Source of the DNA: Candidatus Lustribacter telmatis
Lineage (GTDB): Bacteria; Vulcanimicrobiota; Vulcanimicrobiia; Vulcanimicrobiales; Vulcanimicrobiaceae
Direction: 5' to 3'
NCBI GenBank assembly: GCA_003164045.1
Contig: PLRU01000060.1
Coordinates: 1-64,000 of the forward strand
DNA: 64,000 nucleotides
Part shown: one piece after another, positions 47,572 through 57,149 of the stretch
How the letters are laid out: the number at the start of each line of letters is the position of its first letter
Numbering within the stretch: the first letter of the stretch is position 1
Notes under the pieces: generated by a model
What the model saw: only the letters and a program-made list of their open reading frames with translations
What the model was told of the DNA's origin: nothing
Database searches by the model: none
Program-made: the position numbers and the translations under genes

Positions 47572-50061
47572 ATGCGGGCTACCACGATTTCCCTAAACGT
47601 CAACGGTGCCGCTCGCGACGTCGCCGCCTCGGATGCGGAGCGGCCATTGCTGTGGTACCTACGGGATCGCCTCGGTCTCGACGGGACGAAGTTCGGCTGC
47701 GGTCATGGCGGCTGCGGCGCTTGTACGGTGGAAATCGGCGGCCACGCGGCCAAATCGTGCGTCGTCACCGTCGCCGAGGCAGCCGGCAAAGACATCGTTA
47801 CGATCGAGGGTCTGGCGCAACAGCCCGATCACCCGATCTTCCGCGCGTGGCTCGCCGAGCAAGTACCGCAGTGCGGTTACTGCCAGCCGGGCATGATCAT
47901 GGCGACCGCAGCGCTGCTCGAGGCCAACGCGAAACCGAGTGACGCGGACATTGATGCTGCGCTCTCGCACGTACTCTGCCGTTGCGGCTCCTATCAACGC
48001 GTCCGGAACGCCGTTCACCGCGCCGCAGAGCAGCGCTGGAACGACGCTCCGTTTCCCGCCACCCCGCTGCCACCGCCCCCGGCGGAGCCGCAGGGAACGC
48101 AATATCGCTTTAATCCGTGGGTGACGATCGCCGCGGACGGAACCGTCATCGTCACGATCGACCGCTCCGAAATGGGCCAGGGCGTGAACACCTCGCTCGC
48201 GATGCTCGTTGCGGAAGAACTCGACGTCCCGCTCGCACGCATTCGCACGCAATTCGCTCCGGTCGATCACGTCTACGACAACCCGGTCATCGGAATGCAG
48301 ATCACGGTCGGCAGCATGAGCGTTCACAACGCATGGCTTCGTTTGCGAAGCGCCGGCGCCGACGCACGGATCCGGTTGATCGCTGCCGCTGCCGAACGCT
48401 GGGGCGTTCGGCCCGAAGAGTGCCGCACCGAAGCGTCGACGGTTATCTGTGAGACCGGCAACCGGAACGCGGGATATGGCGAACTGGCGGCTTCCGCCTC
48501 CGCTCTGGCGCCGGTCCCCTCGCCGCCTTTGCGCGGCTTCGACGAGCTGCACATTCTGGGTAAGCCGGCGGCCCGGCTCGAGATTCCGTCACATCTTGCC
48601 GGCCGCAGCATTTTCGGTATGGATGTCGCCCTGCCCGGAATGTTGGCAGCGACGATGCTCATGCCGCCGGTGCTCGGCGCGGTACCGGCGTCCATCGACG
48701 CCACGGCGGCAAAAGCGATCGCCGGCGTGCGCGACGTCTTCGAAATTCGCGACGGTGTTGCGATCGTCGCCGACGATCTCTGGTCCGCCTTTTGCGGACG
48801 CGAAGCGCTGCGCGTTACCTGGACGCGCGGCAACGACGACATCTCCAGCATACAGATTGAAGCCAGCCTCCAAACGGCGCTCCAACGGCAAGGGCAGGTC
48901 ACCTACGCTGCCGGTCGGGACGATGACGCGGTCGCCGGCGGCGCATCGAGTCTCGAAGCCCACTACGCGACACCGTACGTCGCGCACGCACCGATCGAGC
49001 CGATCAACTGCACCGTACGCGTCGGCGCGACGACTGCCGACGTTTGGCTCCCCACGCAAGGGCAAACGCTCGCGCGCGCGGCCGCGGCCCAGGCTGCCGG
49101 CCTGCCGCTCGAAGCCGTCGCCGTCCACACGACGTTCCTCGGTGGCGGCTTCGGACGACGTTCGGTTCCCGACGTCGTGACGCAAGCGGTGCAAATCGCG
49201 CGGCGAACCGATACGCCGATTCAACTCGTGTGGGCGCGTTCGGACGACGTCGAGCACGACCGGTACCGCCCGGTAAGCCGGACGATCTTCCGCGCACAGC
49301 TCGATGCAGCAGGCAATCCGATCGGTTTGTTCGGCCGCATCGCCGGACCGAAGCTGGCCTTCGACGGGATTTCGATCCCCTACGCTGTTCCGAATATCCG
49401 GATCGAGTGCGTCGAGGAGGATCCCGGCGTCCCCACCGGCTACTGGCGGTCCGTCGGCGCATCGCAAAACGCCTTTGCCATCGAGGGCTTCATCGACGAA
49501 CTTGCCCACGCGGCAAACGCCGACCCGGTCGCCTTCCGCCTCGGACTGCTCCAAGCGTCACCCCGTCATTCGGCAGTGCTTGAACTCGCTGCGCACAAGG
49601 CAGATTGGGGAACGCCGATTGCCGGACGGTCCCGCGGCGTGGCCGTCTACGACGCACACGGTGGATGGGTTGCGGAGATCGCCGAGGTTTCCGTTCTCGC
49701 AGACGACGTCGTCAAAGTACATCGCGTGGTCTGCGCGGTCGATTGCGGTTTCGCAGTGAACCCCGACACGGTCGCCGCTCAAATCGAGGGTGCCGTCGTT
49801 TTCGGTCTCACCGCCGCGCTCAAATCCTCGATCACACTGGAGCACGGCCACGTCGTGCAAACCGGCTTTCGAGATTTCCCGTTGCTGACGATCGCCGACA
49901 TGCCCGTTGTCGAGGTTCACATCGTACCGAGCCGGGAAGCTCCGAGCGGAGCCGGAGAATGCGGCGTCCCGCCGATCGCACCAGCCGTGGCCAACGCGAT
50001 CTTCGCCGCAACCGGCCGGCGCTTGCGCAGCCTCCCGTTGCACCTCGGCATCGAATCTTAG
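47572..50061 (+). CDS. Xanthine-dehydrogenase-family molybdenum hydroxylase, fused [2Fe-2S] and Mo-binding subunits (isoquinoline 1-oxidoreductase-like)
   Basis: [39 protein letters not shown], then [18 protein letters not shown]...[11 protein letters not shown]...[17 protein letters not shown]. Confidence 0.93.
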   Translation: MRATTISLNVNGAARDVAASDAERPLLWYLRDRLGLDGTKFGCGHGGCGACTVEIGGHAAKSCVVTVAEAAGKDIVTIEGLAQQPDHPIFRAWLAEQVPQCGYCQPGMIMATAALLEANAKPSDADIDAALSHVLCRCGSYQRVRNAVHRAAEQRWNDAPFPATPLPPPPAEPQGTQYRFNPWVTIAADGTVIVTIDRSEMGQGVNTSLAMLVAEELDVPLARIRTQFAPVDHVYDNPVIGMQITVGSMSVHNAWLRLRSAGADARIRLIAAAAERWGVRPEECRTEASTVICETGNRNAGYGELAASASALAPVPSPPLRGFDELHILGKPAARLEIPSHLAGRSIFGMDVALPGMLAATMLMPPVLGAVPASIDATAAKAIAGVRDVFEIRDGVAIVADDLWSAFCGREALRVTWTRGNDDISSIQIEASLQTALQRQGQVTYAAGRDDDAVAGGASSLEAHYATPYVAHAPIEPINCTVRVGATTADVWLPTQGQTLARAAAAQAAGLPLEAVAVHTTFLGGGFGRRSVPDVVTQAVQIARRTDTPIQLVWARSDDVEHDRYRPVSRTIFRAQLDAAGNPIGLFGRIAGPKLAFDGISIPYAVPNIRIECVEEDPGVPTGYWRSVGASQNAFAIEGFIDELAHAANADPVAFRLGLLQASPRHSAVLELAAHKADWGTPIAGRSRGVAVYDAHGGWVAEIAEVSVLADDVVKVHRVVCAVDCGFAVNPDTVAAQIEGAVVFGLTAALKSSITLEHGHVVQTGFRDFPLLTIADMPVVEVHIVPSREAPSGAGECGVPPIAPAVANAIFAATGRRLRSLPLHLGIES

Positions 50062-50711
50062 GCGACGTGCGTGTAGTTATGGACGACCGACACACCTGGA
50101 ACGGACGCTGCGGCATACGTCGCCTCGTCGCGCTCGCTCCAGGACCGGACGTTGCCCGTCAGCGTCACGATATCGCCGTTGAGAGCCACTTGAACTTTGT
50201 TCGCGTCGATCCCGGCGTTGCGTTCGAACGCCTGGCGAATCTTCACCCTCACGTCGAACGACGAAGCCATCGGCTTGACCGTAATGGCGTTCGCAACACC
50301 CTTGAGGCCGATGAGGTGGGCCACGGCCTTCATCGCCGCTTCACGTTGGTAGTGCCAATCGAGCGTTCCATCGAGCGTCAGCCAACCATTTTCGACCTTC
50401 GCCGTCACCTTGTTCTTGGGCACGGTGATGTCCAAATCGAGTGCGGCGACTGCGGCGCGCGCGATGTCGGCGTCGCTACGATGGAACGCGCTTGGAATCT
50501 CGACCAGCAACTCTTCGGCGATGCCCCGAACGCCGCCGACGCGCTTGGCGGCATGTTCGGCGGCATATTTCTCCGGAAAGTTACGCACGGTTCCGGTGAG
50601 CGTGATAACGCCGCCCTTAGCCGTAACGCCGATCGTTGAGGCGTCTACCTGCGGATCGAACGCGAGTTCATCGATCACGTCGGTTTGAAGTTGAGCATCC
50701 GTTTTTGACAT
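50058..50711 (-). CDS. BON-domain protein (three repeats)
   Basis: Repeated ITLTGTVRNFPEKYAAEHAAKRVGGVRGI, LTLDGTLDWHYQREAAMKAVAHLIGLKGVANAI, VTLTGNVRSWSERDEATYAAASVPGVSVV. Confidence 0.93.
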   Translation of the reverse strand: MSKTDAQLQTDVIDELAFDPQVDASTIGVTAKGGVITLTGTVRNFPEKYAAEHAAKRVGGVRGIAEELLVEIPSAFHRSDADIARAAVAALDLDITVPKNKVTAKVENGWLTLDGTLDWHYQREAAMKAVAHLIGLKGVANAITVKPMASSFDVRVKIRQAFERNAGIDANKVQVALNGDIVTLTGNVRSWSERDEATYAAASVPGVSVVHNYTHVA

Positions 50712-50747
50712 TGACTTGGTCCCTTCTCTCGTACGTGTGATGCGTTC

Positions 50748-50780
50748 ATTCTGTGCGCGCTTTACGAAGGCGCGATGAAG
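50748..50780 (-). promoter_or_regulatory. Candidate PhoB/OmpR-type box plus -10 for the BON gene
   Basis: Minus strand CTTCAT-CGCGC-CTTCGT-AAAGCGCGCA-CAGAAT. Confidence 0.55.
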
Positions 50781-50808
50781 GCTGCTTTCACTTTTCCGGG
50801 ATGCGTTC

Positions 50809-51936
50809 TCAGTCGATCCGCTTACGGAAACGCAGCACGGCCGTCGTGAAAACCGCCAGCCCGAGGAGGGTCAGCAGGGCGATCTGCGGCCAAAGGTATT
50901 CGATGCCGACGCCCTTGATGATGATGCCGCGCACGATGGTCAGAAAATACGTCAACGGAACCAAATACGAGATCCATTGCAGTGCCGGCGGCATCGCCGC
51001 GACCGGAAAGATGAACCCCGAAAGCAGCATGCTCGGCATGAGAAAGAACTGGATGAGCTGCACGGCTTGGATGTAGGTCTTGGCGATCGTCGAGACCAGC
51101 GTCCCCATGCCGAGGGTCGTGAAGAAGAAAATGAACACGGTGAGATAGAGCAGGCCGAGGCTTCCGGCGACCGGCACGCCGAACCAGAAGACCGCCAGCA
51201 GCAAGATGGCCGTGACGTTGACGTAGCCGATCGTGATGAGCGGGATCATCTTGCCCAGCATCAGTTCCCACGGCTGAATCGGACTGACGACGAGTTGCTC
51301 CAACGTCCCGAGCTCGCGCTCGCGCACGATCGTGCTCATGCTCAAAAACGTCATCGTGAATTGCATGACCAGCGCCAGCACGCCGGGCACGATGAAGACT
51401 TCCTGACGCAGCGCCGGATTGTACCAGGCCCGGGTGCGGACGTCGACGCCGATTTTTGGAATCGGCACGCCGTTCATCCGGAGCTGCTTGACCACCAGGC
51501 CGCCGCTCACGCTGCTGCCGATCGCTTGCGCGACCGAGAGGCTCGTACGCGCCGCCGTTGCATCCGATGCATCCACGGCGACCATGACTTCAGGCGACTC
51601 TTTCCGGTGCAACAGCTTGGCGTAGTCGGGCGGAATGACGATTCCCGCCAGCGCCTGACCGCCTTCGATCCGGCTCACGACATCGTGCATGCTTCGGGCG
51701 CGAAAGGTAATCGAGAAATACTGTGAGTTCGTGAACGCGAGCAACAATTGCCGGCTCTCGGTCGTCTGCGAGAGATCCCATACCACCGTCGGCTGATAGC
51801 GCACGTCGCTCGAGAGATAGCCGTAAAGGATGACCTGGATCAGCGGCATCAAGATGGTGGCCACGACGGTGCGCCGATCGCGAAAGAATTGCACGTATTC
51901 CTTCACGGCGATCGTCCACATGCGGCGCAGGTTCAT
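50809..51936 (-). CDS. ABC-2 family transporter permease (YhhJ/YbhR-like)
   Basis: VKEYVQFFRDRRTVVATILMPLIQVILYGY, RERELGTLEQLVVSPIQPWELMLGKMIP. Confidence 0.94.
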   Translation of the reverse strand: MNLRRMWTIAVKEYVQFFRDRRTVVATILMPLIQVILYGYLSSDVRYQPTVVWDLSQTTESRQLLLAFTNSQYFSITFRARSMHDVVSRIEGGQALAGIVIPPDYAKLLHRKESPEVMVAVDASDATAARTSLSVAQAIGSSVSGGLVVKQLRMNGVPIPKIGVDVRTRAWYNPALRQEVFIVPGVLALVMQFTMTFLSMSTIVRERELGTLEQLVVSPIQPWELMLGKMIPLITIGYVNVTAILLLAVFWFGVPVAGSLGLLYLTVFIFFFTTLGMGTLVSTIAKTYIQAVQLIQFFLMPSMLLSGFIFPVAAMPPALQWISYLVPLTYFLTIVRGIIIKGVGIEYLWPQIALLTLLGLAVFTTAVLRFRKRID

Positions 51937-52883
51937 CGCGCGACCTGCTCCGAGGCGCCGGCCGTCTTGACGAGACCGGAAAACACGTCTTCCAGCGATG
52001 GAACGATCGTGGTGAGTTCAGGCAATTGCACGCCGCGTCCATCGAGGAAGGTGCGCAATACGCGCAAATCCGCCTCGTCCTTCACCGTGATATGCAGGGA
52101 GGATCCATAAAGAGAAGCGCTGCGCACGTACGGGAGGTCCTCGACCGCATCGAGCAGCAGGGCGTTCTCCTTCGAGACGATCTCCACGGTGATGCCCGAC
52201 CCCGGCGCGTGCTTGAGATCCTCCGGCGATCCGCGCGCTATGATGCGCCCCCCGTAGATGAAGGCCAGCTGGTGACAGTGTTCCGCTTCGTCCAAGTAAT
52301 GCGTCGTCACCATCACGGTAACGCCGTCGTCGGCCAGACCGACGATCAAATCCCAAAATTCCCGGCGCGATACCGGATCGACGCCGGCGGTCGGTTCGTC
52401 GAGGAAGAGCATCTGGGGCCGATGCAGCAGCGCGCATGCGAGTGCGAGCCGCTTGCGAAAGCCGCCCGGCAGCGATCCGGCAAGTTGCGTGCGCCGTTCG
52501 CTCAGACCGATGCGCACGATCCATTCTTCGACGGCAGCACGCCCGGCCGCGCCGTAGAGACCGAAGACTCCCGCGTAAAAGCGCAGGTGTTCCTCGACGG
52601 TCAGATCGTTCCAGAGACTCGACCCCTGCGACATGTAGCCGATTCTCAACTTGACGGCCTCCGGGTCGCGGGCGACGTCGTAGCCGAGCACCTGTGCCCG
52701 GCCCGCCGTCGGCTCCAGCACTCCGCAGAGCATCCGGATGGTCGTCGATTTTCCCGAACCGTTCGGCCCGAGAAACCCCCAAATCTCGCCCGCATTGATC
52801 TCGAACGAGATCGCGTCCACCGCTACGAAATCTCCGAACCGGCGAGTAAGCGCCTCCGCGCGGACCGTCAACGCATCGTTCAC
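51933..52883 (-). CDS. ABC transporter ATP-binding protein
   Basis: GPNGSGKSTTIRML, LPGGFRKRLALACALLHRPQMLFLDEPTAGVDP. Confidence 0.95.
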   Translation of the reverse strand: MNDALTVRAEALTRRFGDFVAVDAISFEINAGEIWGFLGPNGSGKSTTIRMLCGVLEPTAGRAQVLGYDVARDPEAVKLRIGYMSQGSSLWNDLTVEEHLRFYAGVFGLYGAAGRAAVEEWIVRIGLSERRTQLAGSLPGGFRKRLALACALLHRPQMLFLDEPTAGVDPVSRREFWDLIVGLADDGVTVMVTTHYLDEAEHCHQLAFIYGGRIIARGSPEDLKHAPGSGITVEIVSKENALLLDAVEDLPYVRSASLYGSSLHITVKDEADLRVLRTFLDGRGVQLPELTTIVPSLEDVFSGLVKTAGASEQVAR

Positions 52884-53797
52884 GACGTCAACCGCGCGAC
52901 GAACGCATCTTCGAGTGACGGCGGGATCTCACGAAGGCGTGCACCGCCGAGTTGCGCGGCATCGAGCCGGCGCTGGATCGGCGGCATCGCATCTCGGGCC
53001 GAGTCGACGAGCGCGTGCAACGTTTCCCCAAAGATCTCGATGCTCCGCACGAGCGGTTCATCGCGCAGTGCGCGGCGCGCCTGGGCGCGCTGGGGGCACA
53101 CGATCTCGATGACGTCCCCCCGCAAGTGATCCTTCAGATCTTGCGGCGTGCCGCAGCTCACGATCGTGCCGCGAATGATGAACGCAACGCGGTCGGCCCG
53201 TTCGGCTTCATCCATATAGGGCGTGCTGACGAAGATCGTCGTCCCGGAGCGATTGATGCCGTAAAGTATGCGCCAGAACTCGCGACGGGAAACCGGATCC
53301 ACTCCCGCCGTCGGTTCGTCGAGCAGGATCGTGGTGGGGCTGTGAATGAGCGTGCAGGCCAGCGCTAATTTCTGCTTCATGCCGCCGGAGAGTTCATCCG
53401 CGAGCCGCCCGCCGAACGGCGCGAGCGCAAATTCATCGAGAAGCGACTGCGCCCGCGTCCCGAATTCCGCTCTCGGCACGCCGAAAATGTCCCCGTAAAA
53501 GCGCAGATTCTCCATGACTGAAAGATCGGGATAAAGGCTGAACCGCTGCGGCATATAGCCGATCATGGCTTGCACGCGCGCGGTTTGCCGCACGGCATCC
53601 ACGCCGTCGACGTACAATTCCCCCGCATCCGGCGAGAGCGCGCCGCAGATCAGCCGGATCAACGTCGTCTTCCCGGCACCGTCGGGGCCGACGAGTGCGA
53701 AGATCTCTCCGGCCGCAACCTCGAGCGAGAGCCGATCGACGGCGACGGTATCTCCGAAGCGCCGGGTTACGCCGGAGATCTCGATCGCGGTTGCCAC
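52880..53797 (-). CDS. ABC transporter ATP-binding protein
   Basis: GPDGAGKTTLIRLI, LSGGMKQKLALACTLIHSPTTILLDEPTAGVDP. Confidence 0.95.
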   Translation of the reverse strand: MATAIEISGVTRRFGDTVAVDRLSLEVAAGEIFALVGPDGAGKTTLIRLICGALSPDAGELYVDGVDAVRQTARVQAMIGYMPQRFSLYPDLSVMENLRFYGDIFGVPRAEFGTRAQSLLDEFALAPFGGRLADELSGGMKQKLALACTLIHSPTTILLDEPTAGVDPVSRREFWRILYGINRSGTTIFVSTPYMDEAERADRVAFIIRGTIVSCGTPQDLKDHLRGDVIEIVCPQRAQARRALRDEPLVRSIEIFGETLHALVDSARDAMPPIQRRLDAAQLGGARLREIPPSLEDAFVARLTS

Positions 53798-53799
53798 GA

Positions 53800-55119
53800 T
53801 CAGACGCGAATAACGGCGTCGGCGGGAAGGCCGGGTTTGAGCGTTCCGGTCGTATCCGCGAACTGGATCTTGACGCGGAATACCAAGTACTCGATCCGTT
53901 CTTGTTTCGTCTGCACGTTTTCGGGTGTGAACTCAGCCGTGTTGCTGATCTCGGTTACCGTTCCGGTGAATGTCCGGCCGGGCATGCCGTCGATCGTTAC
54001 GCCGACGCGCATGCCGGCCTTGATATGAGGCAGATCCGTTTCGCTCACATAGACATCGACGTAGGGGTGCGCGAGGTCCCCGACCGTCAGGACCGCTGAA
54101 TCCGGTTGGACCAGATCGCCGACTTCGAAGTTATGCGAGATGACATAGGCGTCGAATGGCGCGACGAGTTGTGTCTCGCGAACCTGATCCGCTGCGAGCG
54201 CGAGCGCCGCTCGCGCCTGCGCCAATTGTCCTTGCGCCGCCAGGACTTGCGCCTGCCGCTGATCGACGAGCGCGCGTTCACCTTGCGCCGACGCGAGCAC
54301 CGCAAGCGACTGCCGATGTTGCGAACGCGAAGAGAGCACGCCCAAGCGGCGGATTTGGATATTGCGCCGATCGACCTGGGCGAGTGCCAACGCGTCCTTG
54401 GCCGCTTGCAACTGCGCGGCGGCGCTCGCATAGGCGTTCTGCGCGTCGTTGAGCGCTTGGCGCGCAAGATCGCCGGTAGCGACGAGGCGGCTAGCTCGAT
54501 CGCGGTCGATGCTCGCATGATCGTACGCCGACTGCGCTGCCGCGATCTGCGCTTGGGCCTGATCGACGGCGATCGATGCCGCATTCGTCTCGATGTCGAG
54601 ATTCTCACCGGCTTGACCGACATTCGAGCCCGCGATGGAAACGCCGGCCGAGGCCTGTGCGAGCGTCGTCGCATACGTCGTCTGCTGCACTTCGTACGCT
54701 GCCTGCGCCGCGGCGACTTGGGCCGTCGCGGCGGCAACGTTGGCTCGGGCCTGATCGACGCTCAAGGCCGGATCGCGCCGTTCCAGTACCGCCAGAACCT
54801 GACCCTTCTTCACGATATCGCCGTCGCGCACGCGCAACTGCAGCAGCCGCCCTTGAACCTTGGAGGCGACATCGCTCTCGATGGCTTCGATCGTTCCCGA
54901 CGCCTCAATGCCGGCGGCTGGTCGAAGGAATGACACCACTGCTGCGGCAGCGACGACCGCGACGACCGCGACGATCGCGGCAGCCAGAAACAGGATCGCC
55001 CACCGTGCGTTCTTGCGGCGCGCCGGAACGGGCGCCGGCGCGCCGACCGGTGCGGAGCGTTGTTCGCCGGACGCTTCCGTCTCCGGTACCGGCCGATCCG
55101 GCGCAGCTAACGAAGTCAT
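53800..55119 (-). CDS. HlyD-family secretion adaptor
   Basis: TM anchor, GTIEAIESDVASKVQGRLLQLRVRDGDIVKKGQVLAVLERRDP, coiled coil. Confidence 0.93.
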   Translation of the reverse strand: MTSLAAPDRPVPETEASGEQRSAPVGAPAPVPARRKNARWAILFLAAAIVAVVAVVAAAAVVSFLRPAAGIEASGTIEAIESDVASKVQGRLLQLRVRDGDIVKKGQVLAVLERRDPALSVDQARANVAAATAQVAAAQAAYEVQQTTYATTLAQASAGVSIAGSNVGQAGENLDIETNAASIAVDQAQAQIAAAQSAYDHASIDRDRASRLVATGDLARQALNDAQNAYASAAAQLQAAKDALALAQVDRRNIQIRRLGVLSSRSQHRQSLAVLASAQGERALVDQRQAQVLAAQGQLAQARAALALAADQVRETQLVAPFDAYVISHNFEVGDLVQPDSAVLTVGDLAHPYVDVYVSETDLPHIKAGMRVGVTIDGMPGRTFTGTVTEISNTAEFTPENVQTKQERIEYLVFRVKIQFADTTGTLKPGLPADAVIRV

Positions 55120-55298
55120 CGCGTCAGGAGCCACGTGGCGAGTGCAACGGACGGGAACAGGGCGACGATCACTAAGGCGACGCTGCGCGGGCTCCACGGC
55201 GCTTCTCGCGCAGGGCCAGACTCGCCGAGTTCGCGAGCCAAGCAACCCTGCACGATTGCACGCGCACAGTCCACGGCATCCAGCTTTGTCTGTCCCAC
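55116..55298 (-). CDS. 60-aa single-TM protein, translationally coupled to the HlyD adaptor
   Basis: GTG start after GGGGAGG; stop overlaps the HlyD ATG; SVALVIVALFPSVALATWLLTR. Confidence 0.55.
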   Translation of the reverse strand: MGQTKLDAVDCARAIVQGCLARELGESGPAREAPWSPRSVALVIVALFPSVALATWLLTR

Positions 55299-55343
55299 GA
55301 TCGCCTCCCCAATAGCATCACCGGCACACGGTCTTACGCAACC

Positions 55344-55387
55344 ACTATGGATCGCGATGACGAAGGCGTCACGAAGAATTCGTGAAG
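55344..55387 (-). promoter_or_regulatory. Candidate triple-unit PhoB/OmpR-type box plus -10 for the ABC-2 exporter operon
   Basis: Minus strand CTTCAC-GAATT-CTTCGT-GACGC-CTTCGT-CATCGCGATC-CATAGT. Confidence 0.55.
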
Positions 55388-55395
55388 AAGGCAGA

Positions 55396-56133
55396 TTACG
55401 GCGGCGAACCGCTGAGCGCGTGAAAGAGGCGGCCGACCTCATAGGTAACGCCGGCGGTCAACACGACGAGCGCGCATTGCCGCAGGGCCGCGCGGAACCA
55501 ATTGCCGTCGGTCATACGGCCGAGGACGCCGCCGATGATCGTCGCTGCAGTACCGGCGCCGGCTAAGGAAAGTGCGCTTGCGGAGATACCGCCGGTGAAG
55601 AACCAGGGCACGATCGGGACGAGCGCGCCCACCGCCGACATCAGCAAGGTCGACACGGCCGATCGGATGGGCGAACTGCGATCGCGAGGGTTCAAGCCAT
55701 ATCGCAAAAGACCCAGGACGGTCGAAGAACGGGCGACATCGTCGACGAGCGCCGCGCCGATCGTGCGTGCGTTGGCGGTGCCGATGCCGCGCTCGACGAG
55801 TTCCCGCTCCAATATCTGCGCCCGCGCCTTGGCATCGAGCCGATCGACGCCGCGGAGCTCCATTGCCAGGCGGTGCCGGCGCTCTGCCCGCGTTTGCCCG
55901 GCGATATATTGGCTGACCGCAAGCGAACATGCACCCGCGACCAGACTCGCGAGACCCGCGAGCCGCACGGTCGCAGACCCGCTGCCGGCACCCGCGACGC
56001 CGAGCACGAGCGCCAGCGTGGATACCAGACCGTCATTGACTCCGACCACCGCGGCCTGAAAGGCGTCGACCTGCGCCTGCGTTCGGCGCCGATTTCGCCG
56101 GCGATGCTTCGGCTCACCGTCCATCTCAGTCAT
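55396..56133 (-). CDS. VIT1/CCC1-family transporter
   Basis: AAVVGVNDGLVSTLALVLGVAGAG, SLAVSQYIAGQTRAE, C-terminal TM pairs. Confidence 0.92.
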   Translation of the reverse strand: MTEMDGEPKHRRRNRRRTQAQVDAFQAAVVGVNDGLVSTLALVLGVAGAGSGSATVRLAGLASLVAGACSLAVSQYIAGQTRAERRHRLAMELRGVDRLDAKARAQILERELVERGIGTANARTIGAALVDDVARSSTVLGLLRYGLNPRDRSSPIRSAVSTLLMSAVGALVPIVPWFFTGGISASALSLAGAGTAATIIGGVLGRMTDGNWFRAALRQCALVVLTAGVTYEVGRLFHALSGSPP

Positions 56134-56135
56134 TC

Positions 56136-57149
56136 CTAGCAGATGCGCGGAAGCAGTTCGCCTTCCGGTTCGGCGAGCAGACGGCGGCCGAAGCCCGTCT
56201 CGACGACGATCATCCCGCGATGCTCGTCGACGCAGCGCCCGATGATCGCAGCGTCGCGCCCTTGATGCATTTCGCGCAGTGCCTCGATGACGCGCCGTGC
56301 GGCTTCGGGCGCTACGCCGATGAGCGCCTTGCCTTCATTGGCGACGTAGAGCGGATCGATTCCCAGTAATTCGGAGACCGCGCGCGCGGCGGGCGTGACC
56401 GGCACCGCCGGCTCGTCGAGCACGATGCCGACGTTGCTCTTTTCCGCCATCTCGTGCAACGCGCTCGCCACGCCGCCGCGCGTCGGGTCCTTCATGGCCG
56501 TGACCTCGTCGCCCGCAACGTGCAAGACCCGCGCGATCAGATGGTTGATCGGCGCGACGTCGGAATGCGGCGGGGTTTCGAACGCGAGCTTGTGGCGCTG
56601 CGCCATCACGGCGAGGCCGTGGTCGGCAACGAAGCCCGTGACGATGATGACGTCTCCGGGGCGCAGACCGCAATCGGTGATTGCCCGTTGCGCGAGACCG
56701 AAGCCGGTCGTCGTGATGACGATGCCGTCGACTTCTCCGCGTCCCATAACTTTGGTGTCGCCCGCAACGACCGTCGTGTGCGCTTCGCGGCACGCTTGCA
56801 GCATCGACGTACGAATCCGCTCGAGGTCCACGAGCGGGTATCCCTCTTCGATCACGATGGCCGAGGTGATGCCGAGCGGTGCCGTCGCGCCCATTACGGC
56901 GAGATCGTTCACCGTCCCGCAGATTGCCAGCCGCCCGATGTCGCCGCCCGGGAAAAATGCCGGCGAGACCACGTGCGCGTCGGTCGTCACGACCAAATGG
57001 TGCTCGCCGACGCGCAGCACGGCACCGTCGTCGAGAGCGGCCAGTCCGATTTCCGCATGCGGTGAGGGGTCGAATGCGCTCGCGAAGACATCCGTGACCA
57101 GCCGGCGCATCGAACGCCCGCCGGCACCGTGCGCCAACGTCACGTTCAT
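56136..57149 (-). CDS. hypE: Hydrogenase maturation carbamoyl dehydratase HypE
   Basis: LAHGAGGRSMRRLV, TTDAHVVSPAFFPGGDIGRLAICGTVNDLAVMGA, DPTRGGVASALHEMA, C-terminal PRIC. Confidence 0.96.
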   Translation of the reverse strand: MNVTLAHGAGGRSMRRLVTDVFASAFDPSPHAEIGLAALDDGAVLRVGEHHLVVTTDAHVVSPAFFPGGDIGRLAICGTVNDLAVMGATAPLGITSAIVIEEGYPLVDLERIRTSMLQACREAHTTVVAGDTKVMGRGEVDGIVITTTGFGLAQRAITDCGLRPGDVIIVTGFVADHGLAVMAQRHKLAFETPPHSDVAPINHLIARVLHVAGDEVTAMKDPTRGGVASALHEMAEKSNVGIVLDEPAVPVTPAARAVSELLGIDPLYVANEGKALIGVAPEAARRVIEALREMHQGRDAAIIGRCVDEHRGMIVVETGFGRRLLAEPEGELLPRIC

